64,000 nucleotides of DNA from Candidatus Desulfosporosinus nitrosoreducens (GTDB lineage: Bacteria; Bacillota; Desulfitobacteriia; Desulfitobacteriales; Desulfitobacteriaceae). The position numbers and the translations under genes were made by a program. Shown here piece by piece: positions 53,500 through 61,667 of this stretch. Under the pieces are notes generated by a model, which searched no databases, was not told the DNA's origin, and worked only from the letters and a program-made list of their open reading frames with translations. The stretch's first letter is position 1. Each line of letters starts with the position of its first letter. Location: the NCBI RefSeq assembly GCF_030954495.1, contig NZ_JAVHUW010000072.1, forward strand, positions 47,582-111,581. The letters are read 5' to 3'.

Positions 53500-54975
53500 T
53501 TATTTTATTTGAGATTCAAACTCTTTAATGATTCCATCCATGGCCCTGAGGGCCGCCTCTGAAACCGGTACCGCCTTATGCTCTTTTATAATTCTCTCGG
53601 CTTCAGCATAGGCGCGTTCAGTGACCTCTTGACCGCCGGTCATCTCCAGCCAGACTTCACGATTGCGCCGGTCAAACAGGTTGGCGATGGACATTTCCCG
53701 CATATGTTTAAAGGTATGAGGATGGGTCATAAACTCTCCTCCCGGACCAACTTCTTTGATAATATCCAGAGCCAAGGACTCATCGCTTAAATCGATGCCG
53801 GCGATCACTTTGCCCACCCGGGTAAAGTTTTCGATATCCAGAACAAATTTGGCAAAATCAAAGGTTAGGCCGGATTCCAGACAGCCTGCGCCATAAGTTA
53901 TATTCGCGCCGGACAAGGTGGTCAGCAGCGTCGTCAGTGAGGATTCGTAGCCGGCTTGAGCATCAACCAATTTGCTGTCGGTTTGCCCGCCGTTGCCCCA
54001 GAAAGGCAGCTTGTAATACTGAGCGACTCTGGCCAAGGCAGCGCTCAGGATTCCCCATTCCGGCGCCCCTACCGCAGCCATGGTAAACCGCAAGTCCATA
54101 ATCGTGCTGCAGGTGCAGTACATGGTGGGAGTGCCCTTTTTAGTCAATTGAGCCAGGACCAAGGTGCTTAGAACCTCGGCATTATGCTGCACCAAGGTTC
54201 CGCCCAAGGTTGCCGGCGCGGTTGCACCGCTCAGGGCCATGGGGATGACAGCCACACCCGCGCCGCCTCTCGCCGCAGTGATCGTGCCTTCACAGCATTG
54301 CCGGACTAAAACTAAGGGACTGGTAGGACAAACGAAGGCAGTGACAAACGGGCGTTTCGCAAAAGCGTCCCTGCTTCCGGCCACCGCATAGGCCATTTCC
54401 AGGATTTTTTCGGCACTATTTCCCATACCAAAGGAAAGGAGAATATGCTTGGAGGTATTCGTAACCATAGCTTCAAAATTATGCAGGGTTTGGGCTCCGG
54501 GAATTTGATCGCCGGAACACAGCGCCCGCTCCACCATAGGCACCTGATCATAATAATCGCACAACAAGGTAGCCTGGGCCAAATCCTGCTTGACCGATCT
54601 CCGCACTTTCCTGCTTACCCGATCGATCACCTGGACATTCTCGCCAAAAGGACTAACGCCGGTTCGTTTGCCATCCACAGCATAGTCATCCTGCCGCTCA
54701 CGCCCATAAAAAACGATGCTGCTCGGGGCCCAGCGCAGGCAATCTTCCACCACATAGGAAGGAATCTTCACAAGAGAATAATCACCGTGTTTTTCCACCA
54801 TACAGCCGGCAGCGGCAAAGATTTGCGTCGCTTCCTCCAGCTCAACCTTAACCCCCACATCCCGTAGAATTTCCAAACTAGCGCAATGGATCAATTCCAA
54901 TTGCTCTTCGCTAAACGTATTTAAACTAAATCCAGACATCATCGGAATGCCCGCTCTTAATGTTCGCACAGCCAT
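53500..54975 (-). CDS. MttB-family methyltransferase without pyrrolysine (paralogue 3, MtgB-like)
   Basis: A 491-aa member of the MttB superfamily, closely similar over its whole length to the amber-containing MttB at 49279-50763, with Gln (GGQTDSK) in the pyrrolysine position. Such non-Pyl MttB proteins demethylate quaternary amines, the first known being glycine betaine methyltransferase MtgB of Desulfitobacterium. It starts 18 bases after the BCCT transporter gene, so a betaine-like compound taken up by that transporter is the probable substrate. The ATG at 54975 has GGGAG 7 bases upstream. No corrinoid protein is in this unit; it must use one of the other operon. Confidence 0.93.
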   Translation of the reverse strand: MAVRTLRAGIPMMSGFSLNTFSEEQLELIHCASLEILRDVGVKVELEEATQIFAAAGCMVEKHGDYSLVKIPSYVVEDCLRWAPSSIVFYGRERQDDYAVDGKRTGVSPFGENVQVIDRVSRKVRRSVKQDLAQATLLCDYYDQVPMVERALCSGDQIPGAQTLHNFEAMVTNTSKHILLSFGMGNSAEKILEMAYAVAGSRDAFAKRPFVTAFVCPTSPLVLVRQCCEGTITAARGGAGVAVIPMALSGATAPATLGGTLVQHNAEVLSTLVLAQLTKKGTPTMYCTCSTIMDLRFTMAAVGAPEWGILSAALARVAQYYKLPFWGNGGQTDSKLVDAQAGYESSLTTLLTTLSGANITYGAGCLESGLTFDFAKFVLDIENFTRVGKVIAGIDLSDESLALDIIKEVGPGGEFMTHPHTFKHMREMSIANLFDRRNREVWLEMTGGQEVTERAYAEAERIIKEHKAVPVSEAALRAMDGIIKEFESQIK

Positions 54976-54993
54976 CACAATTCTCCCTCTTTA

Positions 54994-56610
54994 TCAACAG
55001 GATTTGGCCTCGGAGTTCTGCACAGCGTTGCCTTCGCGGGCCGGCGGTGCAGCTTTTCGGACGCTTCGTTGGAAACCTCCCCAATCATCCGCTTTAATCA
55101 CCTTGAAGAAACCAACGATAATGATTATAAAGATAAACAGCATGGGCAGTGAGACCAGAACACTGGAGGTTTGCACCGCTTTCAAGCCGCCGATGGCCAT
55201 AAGAACCAAGGCCAGAATTCCCAAAACCAAGACCCAGGAAATCCGGTTCCAGCCGGCCGGCTCCTGCTCACCGGTTATTTTCCTGGTGCTCAGGATGGCT
55301 AAGGTGTAGGCCGTGCCGTTTAACAAGGTAATCGTCGCTAACAGAGTCATCAAGAGCATGACGAACAGGAATAATTTAGGGAGAGGCAACGTTGCCCACA
55401 CCTGAACTACCGCCGGCGCATTACCTAAGTTGTTCAAGGTATCCGCCAACTGCGGCAGCCGCTCACTGATAAACGTATGCAAGGTGTAGTTGCCGAAAAC
55501 AGCGAAGAAGATCCAGACACCAAAGCCTGTGGCGGTTAAAATCGCAATGCAAAATTCCCTGACCGTACGCCCTTTGGAAATCCGGGCAAAGTAAATACCC
55601 ATTTGTGAGGCATAGCTGGCCCACCAGGCCCAGTAGAAAATAGTCCACCATTGAGGGAAACCGTTAAAATCCTTGTTGGCAAAAGGTTCGGTATAAAAGC
55701 TCATTTTAAAAAAGCTTTGCATCATATTACCCAAGCCTTCGCAGAAATTATTCAGTATGAAGACTTTAGGTCCGACAAGGAATACAAAAGCCAAAACCGC
55801 AAAGATCAACCACATCCGGATATTGCTGATCCATTTAATTCCTTTATGTAGTCCGCTGTAAACGCAGAGCGAGATGGCAATGATCCAGAAAATAATTAAG
55901 CTGACATCCATGACCATCGTCCGCGGAATACCGAAAACAGAAACAATCAGTTCGCTGGCCAAGGGGGTCGCCAAACCCAGAGTTGTGGCAATTCCGCCCA
56001 CAATAGAAAGAATCAGCAGCACGTCAATCACTTTGCCCACCCAGCCGCGGGTAATTTTGTCGCCTAAGAGCATGGAGGCGGCACTGCTGGCTCTATTGAC
56101 ATCTTTCTTTTTAACCCAGAACATATAGGCGAAGGCCGCACCCAAGGCACAATACATGGAGTTGCCGGTAAAGCCCCAGTGAAACAAGGGATAAGCGGTA
56201 GCCCATTGGAAGGCTTCATAAGAATATGGTTTGACGTTAAAGGGAGGACCTATAAGGTAATAAAACGGTTCAATGGTCGCCCACAAAACTACCGATCCGC
56301 CTAAAGCCGCAGTGAAAATCATGGAAAGCCAGCTAAAGGTGGAGAATTCAGGTTTTTCACTGCCAAATCTAAGATTTCTGTATTTGCCAAAGATCAAATA
56401 TAAACAAACTAACAAACAGCCAAAGGTAAAAAACTGATATAACCAGCTAAAATTACCAGTGACAAAGGCAAAAGATTTATCGATTATTTCGCTGGCCCTT
56501 TTTAGATTCATACCTAGATAAGCGCAGACTACCATGATCAAAATAATTGGCGTAAGGTATAAAACTTTATCAATCTCTAGCTTTTCCCCGATTTTCTGGG
56601 TATCACTCAT
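54994..56610 (-). CDS. BCCT family transporter (betaine/carnitine/choline type)
   Basis: A 538-aa transporter with 12 predicted membrane helices. The substrate region in the middle contains WTIFYWAWWASYASQMGIYFARIS, the Trp-rich BCCT signature, quoted here in part as WTIFYWAWWAS; GFTGNSMYCAL lies earlier. BCCT proteins import quaternary ammonium compounds with Na+ or H+ or by exchange. The ATG at 56610 follows AAGGAG by 7 bases. The open frame continues to 56802, but that would run across the -24/-12 promoter at 56767, so the longer form is rejected. It is co-transcribed with the mttB paralogue downstream. Confidence 0.94.
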   Translation of the reverse strand: MSDTQKIGEKLEIDKVLYLTPIILIMVVCAYLGMNLKRASEIIDKSFAFVTGNFSWLYQFFTFGCLLVCLYLIFGKYRNLRFGSEKPEFSTFSWLSMIFTAALGGSVVLWATIEPFYYLIGPPFNVKPYSYEAFQWATAYPLFHWGFTGNSMYCALGAAFAYMFWVKKKDVNRASSAASMLLGDKITRGWVGKVIDVLLILSIVGGIATTLGLATPLASELIVSVFGIPRTMVMDVSLIIFWIIAISLCVYSGLHKGIKWISNIRMWLIFAVLAFVFLVGPKVFILNNFCEGLGNMMQSFFKMSFYTEPFANKDFNGFPQWWTIFYWAWWASYASQMGIYFARISKGRTVREFCIAILTATGFGVWIFFAVFGNYTLHTFISERLPQLADTLNNLGNAPAVVQVWATLPLPKLFLFVMLLMTLLATITLLNGTAYTLAILSTRKITGEQEPAGWNRISWVLVLGILALVLMAIGGLKAVQTSSVLVSLPMLFIFIIIIVGFFKVIKADDWGGFQRSVRKAAPPAREGNAVQNSEAKSC

Positions 56611-56766
56611 CGCCTTTCTCCTTCCCTGTTCACGAATTTTCCCCGGCATATTTCTTTTCCGCTCTTCACACTGCTGTGAATGATCTGCATTACACCTCTT
56701 GACCTGGCCTCCTTTTCCTTTAAATTCCCTATCCCTCAACAGCTCCGCCATCTGCTGTAATGTATC

Positions 56767-56781
56767 GCAAGATTTATGCCA
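56767..56781 (-). promoter_or_regulatory. sigma-54 (-24/-12) promoter of the BCCT-mttB unit
   Basis: On the minus strand TGGCATAAATCTTGC, a near-consensus TGGCA-N6-TTGC with the GG and GC pairs 10 bases apart. It lies about 157 bases upstream of the BCCT start codon at 56610 and sets the limit for that start. Confidence 0.85.
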
Positions 56782-56923
56782 CGGCGGATCATCTTCAAGC
56801 AAGGATTTTAATAAAATTCCCCGCTCCGCCGGAATGCCGAATCGGGGACGTTTTTTTTCCTGGATTTTTCCTTTGCATGCTGTCAGCGCTTTTAAATCCC
56901 GGGGAAGTGTAATATAACGAAAA

Positions 56924-56967
56924 ATAGTGTAGGATATCGTATATTTATCTACAATATCCTACACTAT
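56924..56967. promoter_or_regulatory. 17-bp inverted repeat, candidate activator site (or terminator) for the BCCT-mttB unit
   Basis: Arms pair at 17 of 18 positions around an 8-base loop; half-site AGTGTAGGATATCGTA. It lies about 143-186 bases upstream of the -24 element, the same distance as the related palindrome at 50984. It is also just behind the hydantoinase stop and followed by TTTTT on the minus strand, so termination is an alternative. Confidence 0.7.
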
Positions 56968-56996
56968 ACATTGCTCAAGACTTTGCTCAAACAAAC

Positions 56997-58925
56997 TTAA
57001 GGCCGGCCAATGGCCATCAATTTTATTTCACTCTCTAAAAATGTGCCTTGATATGTTTTCTTATTTTTACTGCTAATAATTTCTGATTTGAGAACTCCTG
57101 CCCGTGTAATATTGGCTCGGACTAATTCCTCTCCTTTTTCCCGGGCATATTTTTCAGCAGCTTTTAAGGTCGGAAAGATCTCTCTTCCCCAAGGAGCGTG
57201 AACAATATAGGGCTCGTCTCTGCCCGGGGTTATCAGTATTTTTATACTTTCGACTACTTGTCCGGTAGCTGCCCCTATGGCGTTAGCCACATCCGCATGG
57301 CGGGGAACCAAAACTTTGGTCTTAAACATTTCGGCCATTTTGGGAATATAGGCTTCGGCAGGAGCGCCAATCGCAATTATAGGAACCTTTAAAGCCAATT
57401 TTACACTTAAATCGCGGTCGGCTTCCCGACCTAAAATTCGATCTAAGAAAAACTTTTCTTTAGTGTCATCCAAGTTCAAGTCTAAACCCTTCTGATAGAA
57501 TAAACTTTGGATAACACTCAAATTAAGCTTATCATCAACTTCCCGCAAAGCTATGGTCAAGAAATTTTCCAACGTCATTCCTAAACGACGGCTTTGGACT
57601 TTGGCAGCCTCGGTGGCCGCTTCCACGCTCCACAGGGTAAAACATCCTGAGGCATGCAGCAAATCCGTCGGTGTAAGTGAAATTCTCCCTATAACCTGAT
57701 CGTCTTCCAGTTTGGCCAAGGGCAAAAGGTTAGGATTCTTGCCTAATTTTTCTGCTATCGTCATGACGTTATGAGCCCCATCCTCAAGCAGGCGTATTAC
57801 CGCCCATTCCTGATCATCCCAGTGCCTATTTTCTTCCGGCCGTTTAAGAAGCATCCAGCAATCGACGGGCTGGCCGTCCAAGATGCTGCGCTGGAGGCTG
57901 ACCTGCTTCAATTCCTCGACCAAATGGGGATAACGGATGGCCTGGGCTGACAAAGGCCATACCCGGCGCGGTCCAACGGCAATTTTGCCCCGCTGAGTAA
58001 TCTGTATATAGCTATCCCCACCAATGGCAAAGGTACTGATATTGGCTGCCTCGACTCTGGTCTTCCAGCCTCCTACCGTTGCTCCCTCCGGATTTAACTT
58101 GGGAACCCCATCCTCAATCATAGCTATATCAGTGGTCGTCCCGCCCATATCAAGTACCAGGGCTGCTTTTTCATCTGTGATAAAGGTCGCCCCTAAGATA
58201 CTGGCCGCCGGGCCGGAGAGGATAGTTTCGATGGGCTTTTCCCGAGCTGTTTCCTCACTCATCAGAGAGCCGTCGCCTTTGACTATCATCAGAGTCGCAT
58301 TAATACCTCTTTCCCGTAAAACCCCTTTGACCGTCTTCAGAAGTTCATCAATCACGGGCAGCAAACGGGCGTTTAAACAGGCTGTAACAGTGCGTTCCTG
58401 AAAACCCAAAGCCGAGGACAACCAATGAGCACAGACAACCGGTACGTCCCATTCGTCTTTTAATATGCGCAGCGCCATCGTTTCGTGCTCGGGATTGCGG
58501 ACACTCAGTAACCCGGAAATCGCGACAGCATCAACTTTTCCGAACATCGCGCGGACACTTTTGCGTACAGCTTCTTCATCTAAATCAGAAACCGGCCGTC
58601 CATTCAAATCGTGACCGCCTTGTACCCAGGCAATTTCTTGAGCCGGAAATTTTATCCCGGGCTCTTTGCCGATCAGCAGCAAACCAACCCGAGAGCCCCG
58701 ATTTTCCACGACAGAATTTGTCGCCAAAGTCGTGGACAAGGCTACCAGATCAATCTTTTCCTTGTCTAAGCCTTGAAGATTGTCGATACATTCTCTAATT
58801 CCCACGGTTAGGTCTCCGGGGGTAGTAAACGCTTTAGCTTTGGCTTTAATCTCTTTGCTGCTTAAATTTATCAGGACTCCATCCGTAAAAGTTCCCCCGG
58901 TGTCTATTCCTAAAATATGACACAT
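56997..58925 (-). CDS. hydantoinase/oxoprolinase-family protein (ASKHA ATPase)
   Basis: A 642-aa protein with the N-terminal hydantoinase A signature ILGIDTGGTFTDGVL (phosphate 1 loop), GLLSVRNPEHE, and the central VLDMGGTTTDIAMIEDG (phosphate 2 loop). The C-terminal part (about 350-640) is not a standard oxoprolinase domain. Although the family splits cyclic amides, members in corrinoid methyltransferase clusters share the ATPase fold of corrinoid activators and might help that system; this is inference. It lacks the Cys-rich iron-sulfur motif of RamA. It lies 69 bases after the DUF1638 gene. Confidence 0.85.
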   Translation of the reverse strand: MCHILGIDTGGTFTDGVLINLSSKEIKAKAKAFTTPGDLTVGIRECIDNLQGLDKEKIDLVALSTTLATNSVVENRGSRVGLLLIGKEPGIKFPAQEIAWVQGGHDLNGRPVSDLDEEAVRKSVRAMFGKVDAVAISGLLSVRNPEHETMALRILKDEWDVPVVCAHWLSSALGFQERTVTACLNARLLPVIDELLKTVKGVLRERGINATLMIVKGDGSLMSEETAREKPIETILSGPAASILGATFITDEKAALVLDMGGTTTDIAMIEDGVPKLNPEGATVGGWKTRVEAANISTFAIGGDSYIQITQRGKIAVGPRRVWPLSAQAIRYPHLVEELKQVSLQRSILDGQPVDCWMLLKRPEENRHWDDQEWAVIRLLEDGAHNVMTIAEKLGKNPNLLPLAKLEDDQVIGRISLTPTDLLHASGCFTLWSVEAATEAAKVQSRRLGMTLENFLTIALREVDDKLNLSVIQSLFYQKGLDLNLDDTKEKFFLDRILGREADRDLSVKLALKVPIIAIGAPAEAYIPKMAEMFKTKVLVPRHADVANAIGAATGQVVESIKILITPGRDEPYIVHAPWGREIFPTLKAAEKYAREKGEELVRANITRAGVLKSEIISSKNKKTYQGTFLESEIKLMAIGRP

Positions 58926-58993
58926 TGACAGTCACCCCATTTCACGAATGTTTTTCTTCCCAACAGTCCTTGCGGGTAATCACCGGGGAATGT

Positions 58994-59683
58994 TTAAGTT
59001 TCCGGAAAAAAGGCTTTCCTACTTTGATAGAACTCTTCGTTTCGGGAGCCGGGAGGTACGATAACCATCTCACACAGCCGGTTAAGAATGGCCTCCACAA
59101 ATTTTAGGTCACCTTTTTCTTCCAAATACTTTTTCTCAAACTTCTCGCAAGCCTCCAGGGTATAAGCCCGATACTTTTCAAGTTCATAACAGCCGTTATC
59201 AATCAAAGAAAAGTAATGATAGTTTTTATACATCAACTTCGAAACCTTCCAGCCTTTTTTCTCCCCATAAGTCATAATATATTTTTTGCTGGAGCTTAAG
59301 GGATCTTGCCCTGAGTCTATCCAATTCTTATTCATGTAATAAGTCCCCGGTCTTTCGGCCTGAATCGATTTAAACCGTTCCTTGGACCCCAAAATCACCG
59401 GAATACAGTCGTCAACATCCGGGTAAATAAGGGTTAAGGTTTGGGAAGAGATTCCCCTCAGTGAACCCCCGCAATTTCCAAAGAATAAGAGAATAGTATC
59501 ACCGGGGTTTAGTACTTTCTCCGCTTCTTTAATTTTTTCCTCAAGTTTAAGATGAAGCTTGTCCGGAACATCATGCATAGCCTGCTCTACCCATAAAATG
59601 TCAACCTTAATCAATTCTTTAAAGGCCTCTAACTCACCGCGGAACGCTTCACAGGCAATGATCATTTTAATGCTTTCATCCAC
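58994..59683 (-). CDS. DUF1638 protein
   Basis: A 229-aa protein of the DUF1638 type: MIIACEAFRGEL at the start, DTILLFFGNCGG, DVDDCIPVILGS and the later GTYYMNKNWID. The domain occurs mainly beside MttB and corrinoid protein genes in methylotrophic archaea and acetogenic Clostridia; its reaction is unknown. Conserved Cys residues (NCGG, DDCIP, NGCYE) suggest a metal or cofactor site. The start is probably a GTG with GGAAGG 7 bases upstream. It heads the pair with the hydantoinase-family gene. Confidence 0.85.
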   Translation of the reverse strand: MDESIKMIIACEAFRGELEAFKELIKVDILWVEQAMHDVPDKLHLKLEEKIKEAEKVLNPGDTILLFFGNCGGSLRGISSQTLTLIYPDVDDCIPVILGSKERFKSIQAERPGTYYMNKNWIDSGQDPLSSSKKYIMTYGEKKGWKVSKLMYKNYHYFSLIDNGCYELEKYRAYTLEACEKFEKKYLEEKGDLKFVEAILNRLCEMVIVPPGSRNEEFYQSRKAFFPET

Positions 59684-60241
59684 CCGGTTCCCTTCCTTTC
59701 AGCAGCTTTAGGGCAATAATGCCTATCGTTCAGTAATGCGCAAGGAGATAACAAGAGAGTGAATCTTCTGATTTATATCATGTAATAATTATACTACTGT
59801 ATTCTTGAATGTTTTCACTACATATATGCTCGTTTTGCTACATTATAAGCTATGCTCTAAAGTTCTGACGTTGATCTTGAATAAAGCAAGGGAAGCATCG
59901 TCTACTGCCTCAAACAAGCAGTTTGCGACACTTCTTTTCACAAAACCAGGTACCGGCTTCTCGAAAGCAGTATACTTGTCCCTGTGTTTCTTTCCTAATT
60001 CTATTAAAAGCGTTTGGGATAAAAATAATCCAAAACGAAAATAGACTACCCAATGGTAATAACGGGTTCCGACAAAGAGTTCAAAATAGAGAATCGCATT
60101 TGATTTCTCTTCGATTTTCTCATCTCAAAGAACTTGAATCCAGTCAGAAGCACGGATGTGAGGTAAAGAAAGAGATTCAAGATTTATTGGGTAGTAACTT
60201 TTCGATAAATAATATATTTCACCCCTTCTTAACAAGCCCAA
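59684..60241. other. intergenic stretch without a supported gene
   Basis: About 560 bases between the DUF1638 gene and the flavodoxin gene. Plus-strand frames at 59805-60044 and 59923-60252 overlap each other, lack an RBS and have no recognisable motif. No strong hairpin seen. Confidence 0.5.
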
Positions 60242-60886
60242 CTAAGATTTGATAAGTCTGACTCCCAGATCAAATGCTTTCTTCAAATCCTCAGCCGAAA
60301 TTTTCTCGACGCGGCTTGATTTTTCTTCTAAATTCGGCAACTCATAAACGTACTTTGAATAGTCGTTAAACATAACGGTATCAGTCAAATTTAGTAATTC
60401 ACAACTACCCAATGTATGGCCAATCATTTCTACTAAAACATTTAAAGTATCCTTAACTCCTCTCTCAATACAATCTTCATCAGTCCCATTCATTGTTGTT
60501 ATCAGGGCTGTTTTAAAGTTTTTAGGTTTAGGACCTGTACCTCTAGCACCATAATCAAGATACTGGAAAAGCAACCTATCTGTAAATGAACGCATTTGAC
60601 CTGATAGATTTCCATAATATATAGGCGAGCCAAGAACAATTACATCTGATTGTTCAATACGTTCCAATAAGGGCTTTAGATCATCTTTTTGTACGCAATG
60701 TGCAAAAGATTTACTGTTTTTCAATTTACAAGCATAACAACTGCTGCAGCCTTTGTAGTTAAGATCAAAAAGATTTACAAATTCAGTTTCAGCTCCTACT
60801 GATTTTGCGCCTTCAATGACTTGATGTAACATTTTTGCAGTATTGCCTTGTTTTCTTGCGCTACCACATACAGCTATAAGTTTCAT
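60242..60886 (-). CDS. flavodoxin-like NAD(P)H-dependent FMN protein
   Basis: A 214-aa flavoprotein. The FMN phosphate loop is CGSARKQGNTAKM (about 7-19) and the isoalloxazine loop is GSPIYYGNLSG. CSSCYACKLKNSKS... after residue 49 is a Cys-rich stretch like that of iron-sulfur flavoproteins, here CSSCYAC with a later HC, so an Fe-S cluster is possible. Members reduce quinones, azo compounds or electron carriers. AGAGGAG lies upstream of the ATG. Its promoter carries two copies of the operator also found before the adjacent MarR gene, so it is very likely controlled by that regulator. Confidence 0.9.
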   Translation of the reverse strand: MKLIAVCGSARKQGNTAKMLHQVIEGAKSVGAETEFVNLFDLNYKGCSSCYACKLKNSKSFAHCVQKDDLKPLLERIEQSDVIVLGSPIYYGNLSGQMRSFTDRLLFQYLDYGARGTGPKPKNFKTALITTMNGTDEDCIERGVKDTLNVLVEMIGHTLGSCELLNLTDTVMFNDYSKYVYELPNLEEKSSRVEKISAEDLKKAFDLGVRLIKS

Positions 60887-60950
60887 AAAATAATGCTCCT
60901 CTTTCTACATTTTAAATTAAACATAGTTAATAAATTTTTGCTTCAAAATT

Positions 60951-60972
60951 TTTTGTTGTTTTGTCAACAAAT
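60951..60972. promoter_or_regulatory. MarR operator site 1
   Basis: TTTTGTTG-N6-CAACAAAT (7 of 8 positions symmetric) just after the -10 of the flavodoxin-gene promoter. Confidence 0.75.
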
Positions 60973-60974
60973 TT

Positions 60975-61003
60975 ATCTTAACAGGATTTTGTTGTTACGT
61001 CAA
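60975..61003 (-). promoter_or_regulatory. sigma-A promoter of the flavodoxin gene
   Basis: On the minus strand -35 TTGACG (61003-60998) and -10 TAAGAT (60980-60975), exactly 17 bases apart. The -35 is part of operator site 2, and site 1 covers the start region. Confidence 0.8.
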
Positions 61004-61008
61004 CAAAA
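60987..61008. promoter_or_regulatory. MarR operator site 2
   Basis: Perfect TTTTGTTG-N6-CAACAAAA palindrome that contains the -35 box of the flavodoxin gene. Confidence 0.8.
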
Positions 61009-61070
61009 ATACAACAATAAAAAATGCAACCAATTCTATTAGAACAGGCTGCATTTTTTTTGTCATTCTT

Positions 61071-61553
61071 CTAAAAATCATTCCGATTTGCTATATCTAT
61101 ACCCAACTTCTTCATTTCTGCATCCAAATGTCTACTATATTTCTCCGCAAAACTAATCATGCTGTCAAATTGTTCCTCTGTTGTCTGCTCAAATATGGAT
61201 TTATCCCTCTCATAAATCTCTTTATGCATTTCCTCATGAATTTTATTGATTGCTTTCCCCTGCTCAGTAAGCCTAAAATAGATTTCCTTCTTATTATCCG
61301 GCTTCTGATAGCTTTCAATGATACCCTTTTTTATGAGCTTCTTGGTCATTCTGCTTATAGCTCCCCTAGTCACATAAAAGGATTCTGCAAGTTTTGTCAC
61401 GTTGGAATCTACGTTTTTCCCAATATACTCAATGCAATGTGCTTCAAAAGCCTTGTAACTTTTAAGACTGTCTTTCATCGTAAAATTATTGAGCATATCC
61501 ATCTTATTCAACAAGTCCCTAAAACTCATTATGACCTGTTCTTCTTTGTTCAT
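61071..61553 (-). CDS. MarR-family transcriptional regulator
   Basis: A 160-aa winged-helix regulator. The recognition part is SNVTKLAESFYVTRGAISRM (about 54-73) followed by the wing KPDNKKEIYFRLTEQGK. The last helices serve dimerisation. MarR proteins bind palindromic operators as dimers and let go upon ligand or oxidant binding. Three copies of the same palindrome (TTTTGTTG-N6-CAACAAAA) lie before this gene and before the flavodoxin gene, so it should regulate itself and that neighbour. GGAGG lies 7 bases before the ATG. Confidence 0.93.
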   Translation of the reverse strand: MNKEEQVIMSFRDLLNKMDMLNNFTMKDSLKSYKAFEAHCIEYIGKNVDSNVTKLAESFYVTRGAISRMTKKLIKKGIIESYQKPDNKKEIYFRLTEQGKAINKIHEEMHKEIYERDKSIFEQTTEEQFDSMISFAEKYSRHLDAEMKKLGIDIANRNDF

Positions 61554-61586
61554 GGCCGTCCTCCAGCTTTATGGTACGTTGACAAT

Positions 61587-61615
61587 ATTATAATAAATTT
61601 TTGTTGTTATATCAA
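61587..61615 (-). promoter_or_regulatory. sigma-A promoter of the marR gene
   Basis: On the minus strand -35 TTGATA (61615-61610) and a perfect -10 TATAAT (61592-61587) with a 17-base spacer. Confidence 0.85.
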
Positions 61616-61620
61616 CAAAA
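61599..61620. promoter_or_regulatory. MarR operator site 3
   Basis: Perfect TTTTGTTG-N6-CAACAAAA palindrome over the -35 of the marR promoter, giving the same geometry as site 2. Confidence 0.8.
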
Positions 61621-61667
61621 TAAATTTCATGCGATTTTTCTCTACTTGTTTTATGTGGACCTTTTCT

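Noticed and set aside
54994..56802. BCCT transporter with a 64-residue N-terminal extension
   Set aside because: The extension would run across a near-consensus -24/-12 promoter at 56767-56781, has no transporter-like sequence, and a better RBS lies before the ATG at 56610.
43982..59683. Pyrrolysine tRNA (pylT) or pylSBCD genes in the island
   Set aside because: I looked for the CUA anticodon context (ACTCTAAATCC-like) and for synthetase or biosynthesis proteins and saw none, so I do not claim them. They should lie elsewhere in the genome.
43982..59683. RamA/RACo-type corrinoid activator with Fe-S motif
   Set aside because: The only ASKHA-type ATPase here (56997-58925) has no Cys-rich ferredoxin-like motif, so it is not called as the activator.
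59805..60252. Two overlapping plus-strand frames (79 and 109 aa)
   Set aside because: No RBS, no motif, mutual overlap, and the second runs into the flavodoxin gene.
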